Assembly: GCA_029981855.1 (NCBI GenBank)
Contig: JARRCS010000004.1
Coordinates: 26,074-90,073, forward strand
Reading direction: 5' to 3'
Source: Halanaerobiales bacterium
Lineage (GTDB): Bacteria; Bacillota; Halanaerobiia; Halanaerobiales; DTU029
Length of the DNA: 64,000 nt
Part shown: piece by piece, positions 16,731-25,185 of the stretch
Layout of the letters: every line of letters begins with the position of its first letter
Position numbering within the stretch: position 1 is the first letter of the stretch
Position numbers and translations under genes: made by a program
The notes under the pieces: model-generated
Told to the model about the DNA's origin: nothing
What the model saw: the letters and a program-made list of their open reading frames with translations, nothing else
The model's database searches: none

Positions 16731-16835
16731 TTTATTACTTTGTCTACAAATAACTGCAAATGGATATTGGAGAGATGTAATGAATCATAGACGAATCAAA
16801 AAATTTCACTGAATCGGAAATATCTATTTGTAGTT
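16731..16835 (-). repeat. Intergenic repeat copy 3 with inverted arms (flgE/flbD gap)
   Basis: This gap holds the third copy: plus-strand AACTGCAAATGGATATTGG at about 16752, followed by AGAGATG, TGAAT and TTCACT. In this copy the 17-base arm at 16752-16768 recurs in inverted form at 16819-16835 (AATATCTATTTGTAGTT). 15 of 17 positions match, and the two others would be G-U pairs in a plus-strand RNA. This gives an 84-base palindromic unit beginning just after the flgE stop codon. Confidence 0.6.
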
Positions 16836-16840
16836 TTCCA

Positions 16841-18400
16841 CTAACGTTTGAGATTAACCAAATCCTGGAGCATCTGATCGGCAACGGTAATAATCTTGGA
16901 GTTGGCCTGAAAACCGCGCTGGGTTGTAATCATATCGGTAAACTGCTCGGCCAGATCCACATTGGACATTTCCAGAGTGCCGGAAGCTATTTTACCCCGA
17001 CCACCATTACCGGCAACCCCTATCTGGGGAATACCCGAGTTTTCAGAGGATGTATAGAGGGTATCTCCTATTTTTGTAAGACCCGAAGGATTACTGAAAT
17101 TAGCAATTGCTATCTGACCCAGGGCCCTGGTCATTCCGTTGGAGAAACCTCCGGTAATTACACCGCTGTCATCAATGGTAAAGGACTCCAGATCACCCTT
17201 TTCATAACCGTCTTTATAGATGCCATCTATCGTGAAATCTGCAGCTAACTGGGTAACAGGGTTACTGGAATTATTAAACTCAATATCAATCTTTTGACCG
17301 GGGGTGGCACCACCATCAGGGTTAAAGGTAAAACTACCATTCCCCCCACTGATAATCTGTCCGTCACCATTAAACTCAATTGTGCCACTACCACCACTAC
17401 TTAAGGTGCCACCATCAATATTGCTAACAGTCCAGTCCCAGATATTTTCGGCTGTAAGGGTTAAGGTTCCTCCAGCACTTAAGTCAGCGATAGTACCACC
17501 GTAGTCTAAAGAGATACTCCCTGTAAAACCGGCAGCAGCCAGTTTATTATTAATATCTGTTTCCAGGGCAGTCAAGCTTGCCGGTGCACTGCCACCGGCA
17601 CTATTATCCCAGTCCGCCTGAATGATAAGTCTATTATTGTCGGGATCATAATTTAAAAAATATGACCCATCATTATCGCTTATTACAATCTCTAGATCAG
17701 CAAGTTTTTCATCAGGGGTAGCTTGGGCAACTGTAAAATTGTTTCCGTTGATAGTGGTGGAACCGTTAATCCGCCTGATAAAATCCAGGCTAATAGTATG
17801 ACTTTCCCCTAATGAATCAAAGATATCAATAGTTGCCGTCCGGCTAACACCGTTACTTATCCTGCTATCCAGGTTCTTACCAAAAATAACCTTCCGGGTT
17901 GGTTGAGCAGGCATACTCTGCCCGACGGGGATCTTAATTCCCTGAAGAGGGTTGTTAGTATTGATATTACCGTTAGCATCTGACATCCAGCCTTGAACTA
18001 TAAAACCATTGGTGGCATTTACCAGATTACCATTATCATCAAGTTTCAGTGCTCCGGCTCTGGTGTATAGATTCTGGTTACCATTATTAACTACAAAATA
18101 ACCATTACCCTGAATAGCCAGATCTGTACCCAGACCGGTCGACTGTAAATTGCCCTGTTCATGGTTGGTATCAATACTGCCGATACCTACTCCCAGACCG
18201 ACCTGCTGGGGATTCATACCACCACGGTCACCCTGAGGAGCCTTTGCTCCCTGCAGAGTCTGGCTTAAAATCTCCTTAAAGGTAACCCGGCTACTTTTAA
18301 AACCTACAGTATTGACATTGGCAATGTTGTTACCGACAACATCCATTTTCACCTGATGAACCTTCAAACCGGAAACACCGGCATACATCGAACGCATCAT
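16841..18400 (-). CDS. flgE: Flagellar hook protein FlgE
   Basis: 519 residues. N-terminal rod/hook signature SGLKVHQVKMDVVGNNIANV and NTVGFKSSRVTFKEILSQTL; C-terminal ASGTLEMSNVDLAEQFTDMI and QRGFQANSKIITVADQML. The central part is long, Gly/Asn/Ser-rich and variable, as expected for hook surface domains D1-D2. FlgE polymerises into the curved hook, with length set by FliK and growth capped by FlgD. Start is ATG at 18400 with AAAGGAGGTCG upstream; the leader carries a notable cloverleaf-like inverted repeat. Confidence 0.95.
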   Translation of the reverse strand: MMRSMYAGVSGLKVHQVKMDVVGNNIANVNTVGFKSSRVTFKEILSQTLQGAKAPQGDRGGMNPQQVGLGVGIGSIDTNHEQGNLQSTGLGTDLAIQGNGYFVVNNGNQNLYTRAGALKLDDNGNLVNATNGFIVQGWMSDANGNINTNNPLQGIKIPVGQSMPAQPTRKVIFGKNLDSRISNGVSRTATIDIFDSLGESHTISLDFIRRINGSTTINGNNFTVAQATPDEKLADLEIVISDNDGSYFLNYDPDNNRLIIQADWDNSAGGSAPASLTALETDINNKLAAAGFTGSISLDYGGTIADLSAGGTLTLTAENIWDWTVSNIDGGTLSSGGSGTIEFNGDGQIISGGNGSFTFNPDGGATPGQKIDIEFNNSSNPVTQLAADFTIDGIYKDGYEKGDLESFTIDDSGVITGGFSNGMTRALGQIAIANFSNPSGLTKIGDTLYTSSENSGIPQIGVAGNGGRGKIASGTLEMSNVDLAEQFTDMITTQRGFQANSKIITVADQMLQDLVNLKR

Positions 18401-18423
18401 AAATATACGACCTCCTTTAAGAG

Positions 18424-18499
18424 TTAAACTGGTAAAATACCGCAGTCATTTGGTATTTTAAGGCCTCCTAAAAAAGGTCCGGCCTGATAACCAGTTTAA
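18424..18499 (-). other. Cloverleaf-like (three-way junction) inverted repeat in the flgE leader
   Basis: Three nested or adjacent stems are exact in sequence: an outer 10-bp stem TTAAACTGGT/ACCAGTTTAA (18424-18433 with 18490-18499), an inner 8-bp stem AAAATACC/GGTATTTT (18434-18441 with 18452-18459, 10-base loop), and a second inner stem AGGCC/GGCCT (18461-18465 with 18481-18485) that can extend by CCT/AGG. The structure ends about 8 bases before the flgE Shine-Dalgarno, so it would fold in the message just upstream of hook translation. Function unknown; a processing, translation-control or mobile element origin is possible. Confidence 0.7.
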
Positions 18500-18535
18500 A
18501 ACAATGATAATTTCTGAACATTTGCATCATAACCT

Positions 18536-18931
18536 CTAATCCATAAAAACCGCACTATCTATATTAGTAAAGATCCTATCCTTCATATGACCATCATCAA
18601 CAGCAGTAATTACCGTTTTATTTTCCACACTAACTACATAGGCTACATTATTAACCAGGATTAAGGTATCCCTGGCGCCCTTAGCAGCAGCCTTTTCTAC
18701 ACCAACTCTTAATTGATTCAGATCCTCTTCAGTTACCGTAATATCCCTTGACATCAGACGGGTTTGAGCATGTTTGGAAAACTTAACACCGTCTTTTTCC
18801 TTTAATTGGCGAGCGAGAATATCTTTGAAGGAGCTTTTCTCTGAATCCCGGCTTCTAATAGGTTTATCCTGCCGCTGATTTACCTGTTGAGGCCTCTGTA
18901 TCGGCCGGTTAACTAGTAAGCGATTATCCAT
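18536..18931 (-). CDS. Flagellar operon protein of the TIGR02530 type
   Basis: 131 residues. A polar, Gln/Arg-rich N-terminus (VNRPIQRPQQVNQRQDKPIR) is followed by the conserved region KFSKHAQTRLMSRDI, GVEKAAAKGARDTLILVNN and VVSVENKTVITAVDD. This is the pattern of the small protein encoded between flgD and flgE in many Bacillota and Thermotogae, named only as a flagellar operon protein. Its role in hook assembly is suggested by position alone. The gene lies 17 bases after flgD. Confidence 0.8.
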   Translation of the reverse strand: MDNRLLVNRPIQRPQQVNQRQDKPIRSRDSEKSSFKDILARQLKEKDGVKFSKHAQTRLMSRDITVTEEDLNQLRVGVEKAAAKGARDTLILVNNVAYVVSVENKTVITAVDDGHMKDRIFTNIDSAVFMD

Positions 18932-18948
18932 CTTTTACCACCTTCCCT

Positions 18949-19407
18949 TTAGGAAACAGCCGTGATATCATTAACCTCTATCTTTAATTCATTTTCGAGA
19001 TAGGCATAAACTTTCCCTCCCTCAAAGGCCACCTTTTTAACCCTACTACTTAGGGTTTCTCCTGTTTCAGGGTCAATAGTTTCCACTTTCTTGCCAATAA
19101 GGGCCGCTCCCTGGCTTAAACTCTCTATCCGCAAAAAATTCTCCATATTATTGTTCATATTCTGCATCTGTTCTAAGGAACTGAACTGAGCCATCTGGGC
19201 TATAAATTCCTTATTATCCATCGGGGAGAGAGGATCCTGGTATCTTAATTCAGTTACCAGCAACCGCAGAAAAGCATCCTTTCCTAAACTGTCATTGGAA
19301 ACTTCATTTTCTTTACCGGAACCGCTGTTTATAGCATTAGTTGAACCGGAGTCGGTTATACCGGTTGTTCTGTAGTAATTTAAAACCTGAGTATTTATTC
19401 CCTCCAT
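18949..19407 (-). CDS. flgD: Flagellar hook cap protein FlgD
   Basis: About 152 residues, a short FlgD. The conserved N-terminal block is LGKDAFLRLLVTELRYQDPL followed by SPMDNKEFIAQMAQFSSLEQ, the hook-capping signature; the C-terminal part is a reduced SH3-like region. FlgD caps the growing hook and leaves when FlgK arrives. ATG at 19407 chosen; the TTG one codon upstream is also possible given the AGGAGGTG position. Confidence 0.92.
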   Translation of the reverse strand: MEGINTQVLNYYRTTGITDSGSTNAINSGSGKENEVSNDSLGKDAFLRLLVTELRYQDPLSPMDNKEFIAQMAQFSSLEQMQNMNNNMENFLRIESLSQGAALIGKKVETIDPETGETLSSRVKKVAFEGGKVYAYLENELKIEVNDITAVS

Positions 19408-19422
19408 CAATTTAACACCTCC

Positions 19423-21066
19423 TCACGCTAAAAGATTCAACTGTCTGTACCTGTAGTTATAGAGAAACCATCTTGATGGTAGAGGTGGTAGCTCACCCTC
19501 CAGCAGTTCATCCCCCTCTGAGAGAAACCTGACTATTTCTTCTCTAGACATATCCTCAAAAGACATGTTCTCAAATTCCTTACTATTATTCTGCTGCTGG
19601 TTATACTCTTCCTGTTGACTATGCTGCCGGGTATGCTGGTCTTGATTAAAATCGGAACTAAAGTTTTCGGTCTCTACCTGAATATGGTCTACATTAAATC
19701 CCTGCCGTAAGAAATTGGCCTTCAAAAACTGCAGATTCTGCTCCAGTTGATTTTTCACAAAAGAGTTATCAACCTTAAAGTTAACTGCAACCTCTCCATC
19801 TTCCACTTTAAGGTGCAACCTGACCTTCCCGAGAAACTCGGGCTCCAGCTTCATCTCGATCTCATTCTTTCCGCTGCGGTGATAGGCCTTAATCTGTCTG
19901 GTAATCTGTTCAATTATTTCCTCTGCCCTTACCTGTGAGACCGGATTATTTACCAGCCTACCTTTAACCTCTATTCCCCGGGGTGATTGCTGTTCCAATG
20001 CTCCGGAGTTAAGATTACTGGCTTTTGCAGGTTCCTCCTGATGTAAAGACTTAATCTTGAAGTTATCCTTCTCCGCTGAACTAGTCTTTCTACTCTCAGC
20101 TCCTATTCTTCCTACAGTATCTTGATCTACCCGGTTAACCGCTTTTGCTCTTGCTCCGGCTGATCCAGACTTTATACTGATCCTTTCAGGGTCTGTATAA
20201 GGCACTGACTTAACTAATTTCTCCCGGGGCAGCAATTTAAATTTCCCGGCTTTTTGATTCAGTTCATCTTTAACGGCAAATAGATCCTTATCCTTCTTTT
20301 TATCCACAGCCGCTAACCCATCATCCCCCGGACCGGCAAGCCCTGATAGCTCCATTTTCCGGGTTAATTGAGTTAACCACGGCTGTCTCCTCTTCCTGAG
20401 AAGTAGATAGGTTTCCTTAACTGCCTGTAATTCCCCGGGTTTTATCTTACTAATCTTATCTCTCGCTTCCTCCGGCGATAGCTGCAGCAGGTCTATTAAT
20501 TTGTTGGTGGCCTGTTCAACCCCGGCCGCTATCAATTTATTTGTTTTACCCTTGAACCCTTCTCCATCCTTTAATTCTTCCGGTAATTCTTGCGTGCTTA
20601 TGTTTATATTCTCATCTGCCGGGAAATACTTGCCGGTTCCCCTGAGGGACGTTGGATCCAGGTTGTCAAATTGCAATTTATTTTGCTCTTTTCCCGGTCT
20701 TAAATAGGCTATTCTCTGAAGTATCTCTTCAAAGGATAGGTCAAGTAGTTTTTGTAGAGACTCTAGCTCAGCAGCCGTCATTCCCTTGAGTGCCTCTTTG
20801 GCTTTCTTTGCCGGTAAAGACAGCCATTTGACCAGTTTCTTCAAGCTTTCTCTCTCCTGCCCTGTTTTATTAGCAAATTGAGCCATTAACTTTAGATCCT
20901 TTAGATGATGAGACGTCCCGGAAGTTAAAAAATTCAGCAGTTCCCTGAAGCTTAGTTTGCTTGATTTACTTGCAACAAAAAGGCTGTCATCTTTTTTAGA
21001 CCCGGGTTTCGCTTTACTTTCCCCCTGGAATAGATTTGCTACTTCAACCGCTCTTATTGTCTTCAC
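19423..21066 (-). CDS. fliK: Hook-length control protein FliK
   Basis: 547 residues, low conservation along most of the length, Lys/Ser/Gln-rich linkers, and a C-terminal Flg_hook domain with EMKLEPEFLGKVRLHLKVED followed by a GEVAVNFKVD strand and LKANFLRQGF. The domain triggers the FlhB switch once the hook reaches its length. The Gln/His-rich stretch after the domain (about residues 475-500) resembles the disordered FliK tail. Preceded by ylxF and followed by flgD, the standard order. Confidence 0.9.
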   Translation of the reverse strand: MKTIRAVEVANLFQGESKAKPGSKKDDSLFVASKSSKLSFRELLNFLTSGTSHHLKDLKLMAQFANKTGQERESLKKLVKWLSLPAKKAKEALKGMTAAELESLQKLLDLSFEEILQRIAYLRPGKEQNKLQFDNLDPTSLRGTGKYFPADENINISTQELPEELKDGEGFKGKTNKLIAAGVEQATNKLIDLLQLSPEEARDKISKIKPGELQAVKETYLLLRKRRQPWLTQLTRKMELSGLAGPGDDGLAAVDKKKDKDLFAVKDELNQKAGKFKLLPREKLVKSVPYTDPERISIKSGSAGARAKAVNRVDQDTVGRIGAESRKTSSAEKDNFKIKSLHQEEPAKASNLNSGALEQQSPRGIEVKGRLVNNPVSQVRAEEIIEQITRQIKAYHRSGKNEIEMKLEPEFLGKVRLHLKVEDGEVAVNFKVDNSFVKNQLEQNLQFLKANFLRQGFNVDHIQVETENFSSDFNQDQHTRQHSQQEEYNQQQNNSKEFENMSFEDMSREEIVRFLSEGDELLEGELPPLPSRWFLYNYRYRQLNLLA

Positions 21067-21105
21067 CTCCTTTCTATTCGATAAATCAAAAAATTTCCCT
21101 CCGTA

Positions 21106-21636
21106 TCACTGATTCAAGGCATTAGAGTACCTGGCTGCATCCTCAGGAGGCAAAGCGCTTAAGATTGCAGCTGCCTGTTCTTCCTTCAGGTTAATTAAGA
21201 GATCCAGAACCATATCTTCATCCAGAGAGGAGAATATTCTGGCGGCATCTTCCGGCTTCATTTTCGAATATATCTTGACCAGTTTATCGAGTCTCTCCTG
21301 TTCATCCAGGCGCTCTTTCTTTAAAAGGGCCAACTCCTTTTCAAGTTTCTCTACCTTTTTCGTATATTCATCAACCTGCCTTCTGGCAGCTGCTAAGGAC
21401 TGCTGGAGTTCCTCCTTTTTAGTGCTAACTTCCTTAAGCCGGTTCTCACTCTCCTTAAATTTCTCTAAAAGCTGATTAAAGGCCTCCTCTGTCTGCACAT
21501 AATCCTTTAAAAAGGGTGTGCTGGTGATAACCTTCTCACCCCAGGCCCGGACTGATATCACCCCGAAGATATTCAGTAACCAAACTCCAACCGCAAAAAT
21601 AACTAATAATAGAAATATAATTAGATATTTTTTCAT
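21106..21636 (-). CDS. MotE/YlxF-like membrane protein with MgtE N-terminal-type domain
   Basis: 176 residues. One N-terminal membrane helix (about 4-26), a coiled coil (about 50-115) and a C-terminal helical domain with KIYSKMKPEDAARIFSSLDE and LKEEQAAAILSALPPEDAAR, the repeated MgtE-N (PF03448-type) pattern. It lies between fliJ and fliK like Bacillus ylxF. Related MotE proteins in other bacteria act as stator chaperones, which is a possible but unproved role here. FliG shares the same right-handed superhelix fold in part. Confidence 0.8.
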   Translation of the reverse strand: MKKYLIIFLLLVIFAVGVWLLNIFGVISVRAWGEKVITSTPFLKDYVQTEEAFNQLLEKFKESENRLKEVSTKKEELQQSLAAARRQVDEYTKKVEKLEKELALLKKERLDEQERLDKLVKIYSKMKPEDAARIFSSLDEDMVLDLLINLKEEQAAAILSALPPEDAARYSNALNQ

Positions 21637-21651
21637 CCTTAACCTCCGTAA

Positions 21652-22092
21652 CTAAACCCTTTGTAAATCCCCAGCCCGCTGACCTATTTCATCTAATTCC
21701 TTCTGTTCCTTATATAATAACTTTCTATGATACCGTTTAAATTCCTTCTCCTTCAGCTTCTCCAAAACCTCCCGTTTTCTACGCCTGTCCAGAAAATCCT
21801 CCCTACACCGAGCCACTTCCCTTTCCTGGGATAAGAAACTCTCCTCGGTCTCTGCAATCTTCCTGCGATTAATATACATGTAATTGCGGGCCTGGATATT
21901 CTCGGCAACCGAGAGCTCCTTCTCTCCCCTGAGAAAACTGTAAAGCCCCTTCTGCAGATCCTCTAATCTAGTTAACTGTTTCTCAATCTCCTCTGCCCTC
22001 TGCCGGGCCTGAAAAAGCCGGTTCTGAGCCAGTTCTTCCTCGATTTGTCTAACCTCAAGAACCTTTTCTAGATTAAACTTAAATTTCTTCAA
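21652..22092 (-). CDS. fliJ: Flagellar export chaperone/stalk protein FliJ
   Basis: 146 residues, almost entirely a two-helix coiled coil rich in Glu, Arg, Lys and Gln. The N-terminus FKFNLEKVLEVRQIEEELAQ is typical of FliJ. FliJ sits in the centre of the FliI hexamer like the gamma subunit of the F1 ATPase and links it to FlhA. Follows fliI with a 12-base gap. Confidence 0.92.
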   Translation of the reverse strand: MKKFKFNLEKVLEVRQIEEELAQNRLFQARQRAEEIEKQLTRLEDLQKGLYSFLRGEKELSVAENIQARNYMYINRRKIAETEESFLSQEREVARCREDFLDRRRKREVLEKLKEKEFKRYHRKLLYKEQKELDEIGQRAGDLQRV

Positions 22093-22104
22093 CCTTATCC
22101 CGCC

Positions 22105-23415
22105 TTATTTAACTAAATTTTTCAAGCTAGCAATTGTTTCCTTAAAGTCTGCCTTCTCCTCTATTCCCTGCTTAAGGAAACTGTTAATCTCATCTATTTT
22201 ATTTAAAGCCCTATCCACATCGACATTACTTCCCGGTTGATAGGCTCCGATATTAATCAAGTCCTCTGATTCTCTGTAATCTGCCAACAGTTTCCTGAAC
22301 TCTCCAGCAGCCTCCAGATGTTCCTTGCCGGTTATATCAGGCATTACCCTGCTGACACTACCTAAAATATCAACAGCCGGATAATGATTGCGGGCAGCCA
22401 GCTCCCGGGAAAGAATTATATGGCCGTCAAGGATCCCTCGGACAGTATCGGAGACCGGTTCATTAAAGTCATCCCCTTCAACCAGAACCGTATAAAGGGC
22501 TGTAATCGTCCCGTGCTGGTTGGTCCCTGTCCTCTCCAGAAGTTTAGGTAATTCAGCAAAAACCGAGGGGGGATAACCCCTGGTAGCAGGAGGTTCACCA
22601 ACCGCCAGACCAACCTCCCTTAAGGCCATAGCCACCCTGGTAATCGAATCCATCATTAAGAGTACATCTTTACCCTGATCTCTGAAGTACTCGGCAATAG
22701 CTGTCGTAACATAGGCTGCTTTAACCCTGACCAGGGCCGGTTTATCGGAAGTGGCTACCACTACAATAGATCTCTTCAGACCCTCGGGACCGAGGTCCCT
22801 CTCAATAAAATCCCGGACCTCTCTGCCCCTTTCACCGACCAGTCCGATAACATTGATATCAGCCTCGGTATTTCTGGCAACCATTCCCAGCAGGGTGCTC
22901 TTACCGACACCACTTCCGGAAAAAATACCAACTCTCTGACCCCTGCCACAAGTCAAAAGGCCATCGATACTTCTGATTCCCAGACTTAAAGGCTCGCTGA
23001 TCCTTTTTCTCAGTAAGGGATCAGGTGGCTGTGCCTTGACAGGAACCTCCTTCAGGCCCGGTAGGGGTTCGTCCTTATTTAAAAGTGGTTCCCCTAAACC
23101 ATTAAGGACCTTACCCAGTAAACTCTCTCCAACCTTAACCTTTAGTCTCTCCCCGGTGGCGACAACCCTGGCCCCGGGATTTATCCCTTCCATCTCACCG
23201 ATGGGCATCAATAGAACCTTATTCTGGTCAAAGCCTACAACTTCAGTCTTAATCACCTGCTGACCATTTTTAATCAAACAGAGTTCACCGATACTCACTT
23301 CAGGGCCCCGGGATTCAATGATTAGTCCTACTACCCGGGTAATATGACCGAAGTTGCTGGTTAAATTAAGGTCATCCAGCTCCCCGGTTAATTTACCCAG
23401 GTCAAGCCCCTTCAT
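22105..23415 (-). CDS. fliI: Flagellum-specific export ATPase FliI
   Basis: 436 residues. Walker A GSGVGKSTLLGMVARNTEAD, the nearby GLVGERGREVRDFIE, Walker B-type DVLLMMDSITRVAMALRE, and the family block PPSVFAELPKLLERTG are all present. FliI is a hexameric ATPase related to F1-beta that delivers substrates to the export gate and is restrained by FliH. The start overlaps the fliH end by 14 bases. Confidence 0.97.
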   Translation of the reverse strand: MKGLDLGKLTGELDDLNLTSNFGHITRVVGLIIESRGPEVSIGELCLIKNGQQVIKTEVVGFDQNKVLLMPIGEMEGINPGARVVATGERLKVKVGESLLGKVLNGLGEPLLNKDEPLPGLKEVPVKAQPPDPLLRKRISEPLSLGIRSIDGLLTCGRGQRVGIFSGSGVGKSTLLGMVARNTEADINVIGLVGERGREVRDFIERDLGPEGLKRSIVVVATSDKPALVRVKAAYVTTAIAEYFRDQGKDVLLMMDSITRVAMALREVGLAVGEPPATRGYPPSVFAELPKLLERTGTNQHGTITALYTVLVEGDDFNEPVSDTVRGILDGHIILSRELAARNHYPAVDILGSVSRVMPDITGKEHLEAAGEFRKLLADYRESEDLINIGAYQPGSNVDVDRALNKIDEINSFLKQGIEEKADFKETIASLKNLVK

Positions 23416-24169
23416 ATTGCCCTACCCCTTTAAGTAACTCCTTCTCCAGCAGAGCTAATTTGTTTTCGATTGTCCCATCCCTGCCTCCGAGGTGGGTTTT
23501 AACTATACAATCACCCATTTTCAGTTTGCTGTCACCGATGAAGTTTATCTGCTGTTTGACGAAATTACTTTTGAAATCCTCTTTCACTATGTATTTTTCC
23601 AGTTCAGGATTGACAAGGATATCTATCTCCTCAAAATTACTCATATCCTGGACCATCTCCATCACAATACTATTGATAATCTGCGGGTTGATCTCCAGTT
23701 CGGCATTGACGACCTTACCGGCAATTCTTACAGCAAGTTTAATTAGATCACCGGAGAGGGCAGCAACCTGGTTATCCAGTTCCTCTTTTACTTTAAGAAC
23801 CATCTCTTCAAAATGACTAGCAATGTTATTTAGATTTGCTAAACCCTGCTGTCGTCCTTCTTCCTCACCGGCAGCATAGCCATCCTGATAACCCTGATTA
23901 TATCCCTCTTCTTTCGCCTGCTCTATCTCCTTTAAAGCCTGTTTCTTAATTTCAGCTGCTTCTTCCTCTGCCCGCTTAATTATCCCGGCAGCCTTCCTTT
24001 CTGCATCGGTAATAACCCCGGCCTTCCCCTGCTGTGCCTGCTCTTCCCCTGCAGGGTGATTATTTTTTTCTTTCTTTTTAAACTGCTTCTCTTTTTTGGT
24101 CTGGACTAATTTGCGATCCTCCAGCTTATACTCTCCGATTATCTGGGAAGCCTTGATGATATTAGACAA
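23402..24169 (-). CDS. fliH: Flagellar assembly protein FliH
   Basis: 255 residues. A basic, Gln-rich N-terminus is followed by a Glu/Ala/Lys coiled coil with GYNQGYQDGYAAGEEEGRQQ, the repeated GxxxG-like pattern of FliH, and a C-terminal domain related to the V-type ATPase peripheral stalk subunit E. FliH binds FliI and tethers it to the C-ring. It overlaps fliG by 8 bases and fliI by 14. Confidence 0.92.
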   Translation of the reverse strand: MSNIIKASQIIGEYKLEDRKLVQTKKEKQFKKKEKNNHPAGEEQAQQGKAGVITDAERKAAGIIKRAEEEAAEIKKQALKEIEQAKEEGYNQGYQDGYAAGEEEGRQQGLANLNNIASHFEEMVLKVKEELDNQVAALSGDLIKLAVRIAGKVVNAELEINPQIINSIVMEMVQDMSNFEEIDILVNPELEKYIVKEDFKSNFVKQQINFIGDSKLKMGDCIVKTHLGGRDGTIENKLALLEKELLKGVGQYEGA

Positions 24170-25169
24170 CTATCTCACTCTCCCCACCCCTGGCAATAAT
24201 AATCTCACCACTATCTTCTAACTGACGGATCACATTAACGATCCTCTGCTGGGCCTCTTCAACCTCACGCAACCTGACGGGCCCCATATATTCGATATCC
24301 TCCCGCAGCATCTCTGCAGCCCTCTTGGACATATTGCTAAAGATCTTATCCTCAACCTCATCACTGGCGGTCTTTAGGGCCAGGGCCACATCATGGGTAT
24401 CTACCTGACGCAGTACCAGCTGGACGGCCCTGTCATCCAGCAGGGTAATATCTTCAAAGATAAACATCTTATTCTTAATCTCATCAGCCAGCTCGGGGTC
24501 CTCCTCTTCCAGCTTATCTAAGATATTCTTCTCGGTCCCCCGATCAACTATATTTAAAATATTAACTATGGAATCAATTCCACCGGTAGAAGCATATTCA
24601 TTGGTTACGATTGCCGATAACTTCTGTTCTAAAACCGATTCTACCTCCTTAATAATATCCGGGGAGGTCCGGTCCATGAGGGCAATCCTCCTGGAGACAT
24701 CAGCCTGAATATTCTGGGGTAGTGAAGATAGGATCTGGGCAGCCTGTTCCGGCTGCAAATAGGCCATAATCATGGCAATGGTCTGAGGGTGTTCATTCTG
24801 AATGAAATTCAGCAGTTGGGAGGGATCTGTCTTGCGAATAGCATCAAAGGGTCTAACCTGGAGGGTAGCTGTCAGGCGCTCCAGGATATTCTTGGCCCGG
24901 TCACTTCCCACTGCCTTCTCCAGCACCTCTCTTGCATACTCTATGCCACCCCTGTTGATATAATCCTTGGCCTGTAATAACTGGTAGAATTCCTCCAGGA
25001 CATCATCTTTAGTCTCGGTACTAACCCTTTGCAGATTGGCAATTTCCAGGGTTAGTTCCTCAATCTCTTCATCATCAAGATGTTTAAATACCTTAGCCGA
25101 AAGCTCAGGACCGAGTGCCAGCAGTAGAATAGCCGCCTTATTTTTCCCCTTTAGCTTACCCCTTGGCAT
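24162..25169 (-). CDS. fliG: Flagellar motor switch protein FliG
   Basis: 335 residues. N-terminal domain KNKAAILLLALGPELSAKVF, middle domain with LNFIQNEHPQTIAMIMAYLQ (the EHPQ motif that binds FliM), and the C-terminal torque domain with FEDITLLDDRAVQLVLRQVD and the charged KTASDEVEDKIFSNMSKRAA helix. FliG joins the MS ring to the C-ring and contacts MotA. Follows fliF with a 16-base gap. Confidence 0.97.
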   Translation of the reverse strand: MPRGKLKGKNKAAILLLALGPELSAKVFKHLDDEEIEELTLEIANLQRVSTETKDDVLEEFYQLLQAKDYINRGGIEYAREVLEKAVGSDRAKNILERLTATLQVRPFDAIRKTDPSQLLNFIQNEHPQTIAMIMAYLQPEQAAQILSSLPQNIQADVSRRIALMDRTSPDIIKEVESVLEQKLSAIVTNEYASTGGIDSIVNILNIVDRGTEKNILDKLEEEDPELADEIKNKMFIFEDITLLDDRAVQLVLRQVDTHDVALALKTASDEVEDKIFSNMSKRAAEMLREDIEYMGPVRLREVEEAQQRIVNVIRQLEDSGEIIIARGGESEIVV

Positions 25170-25185
25170 AGTATCAACCCCTTAA

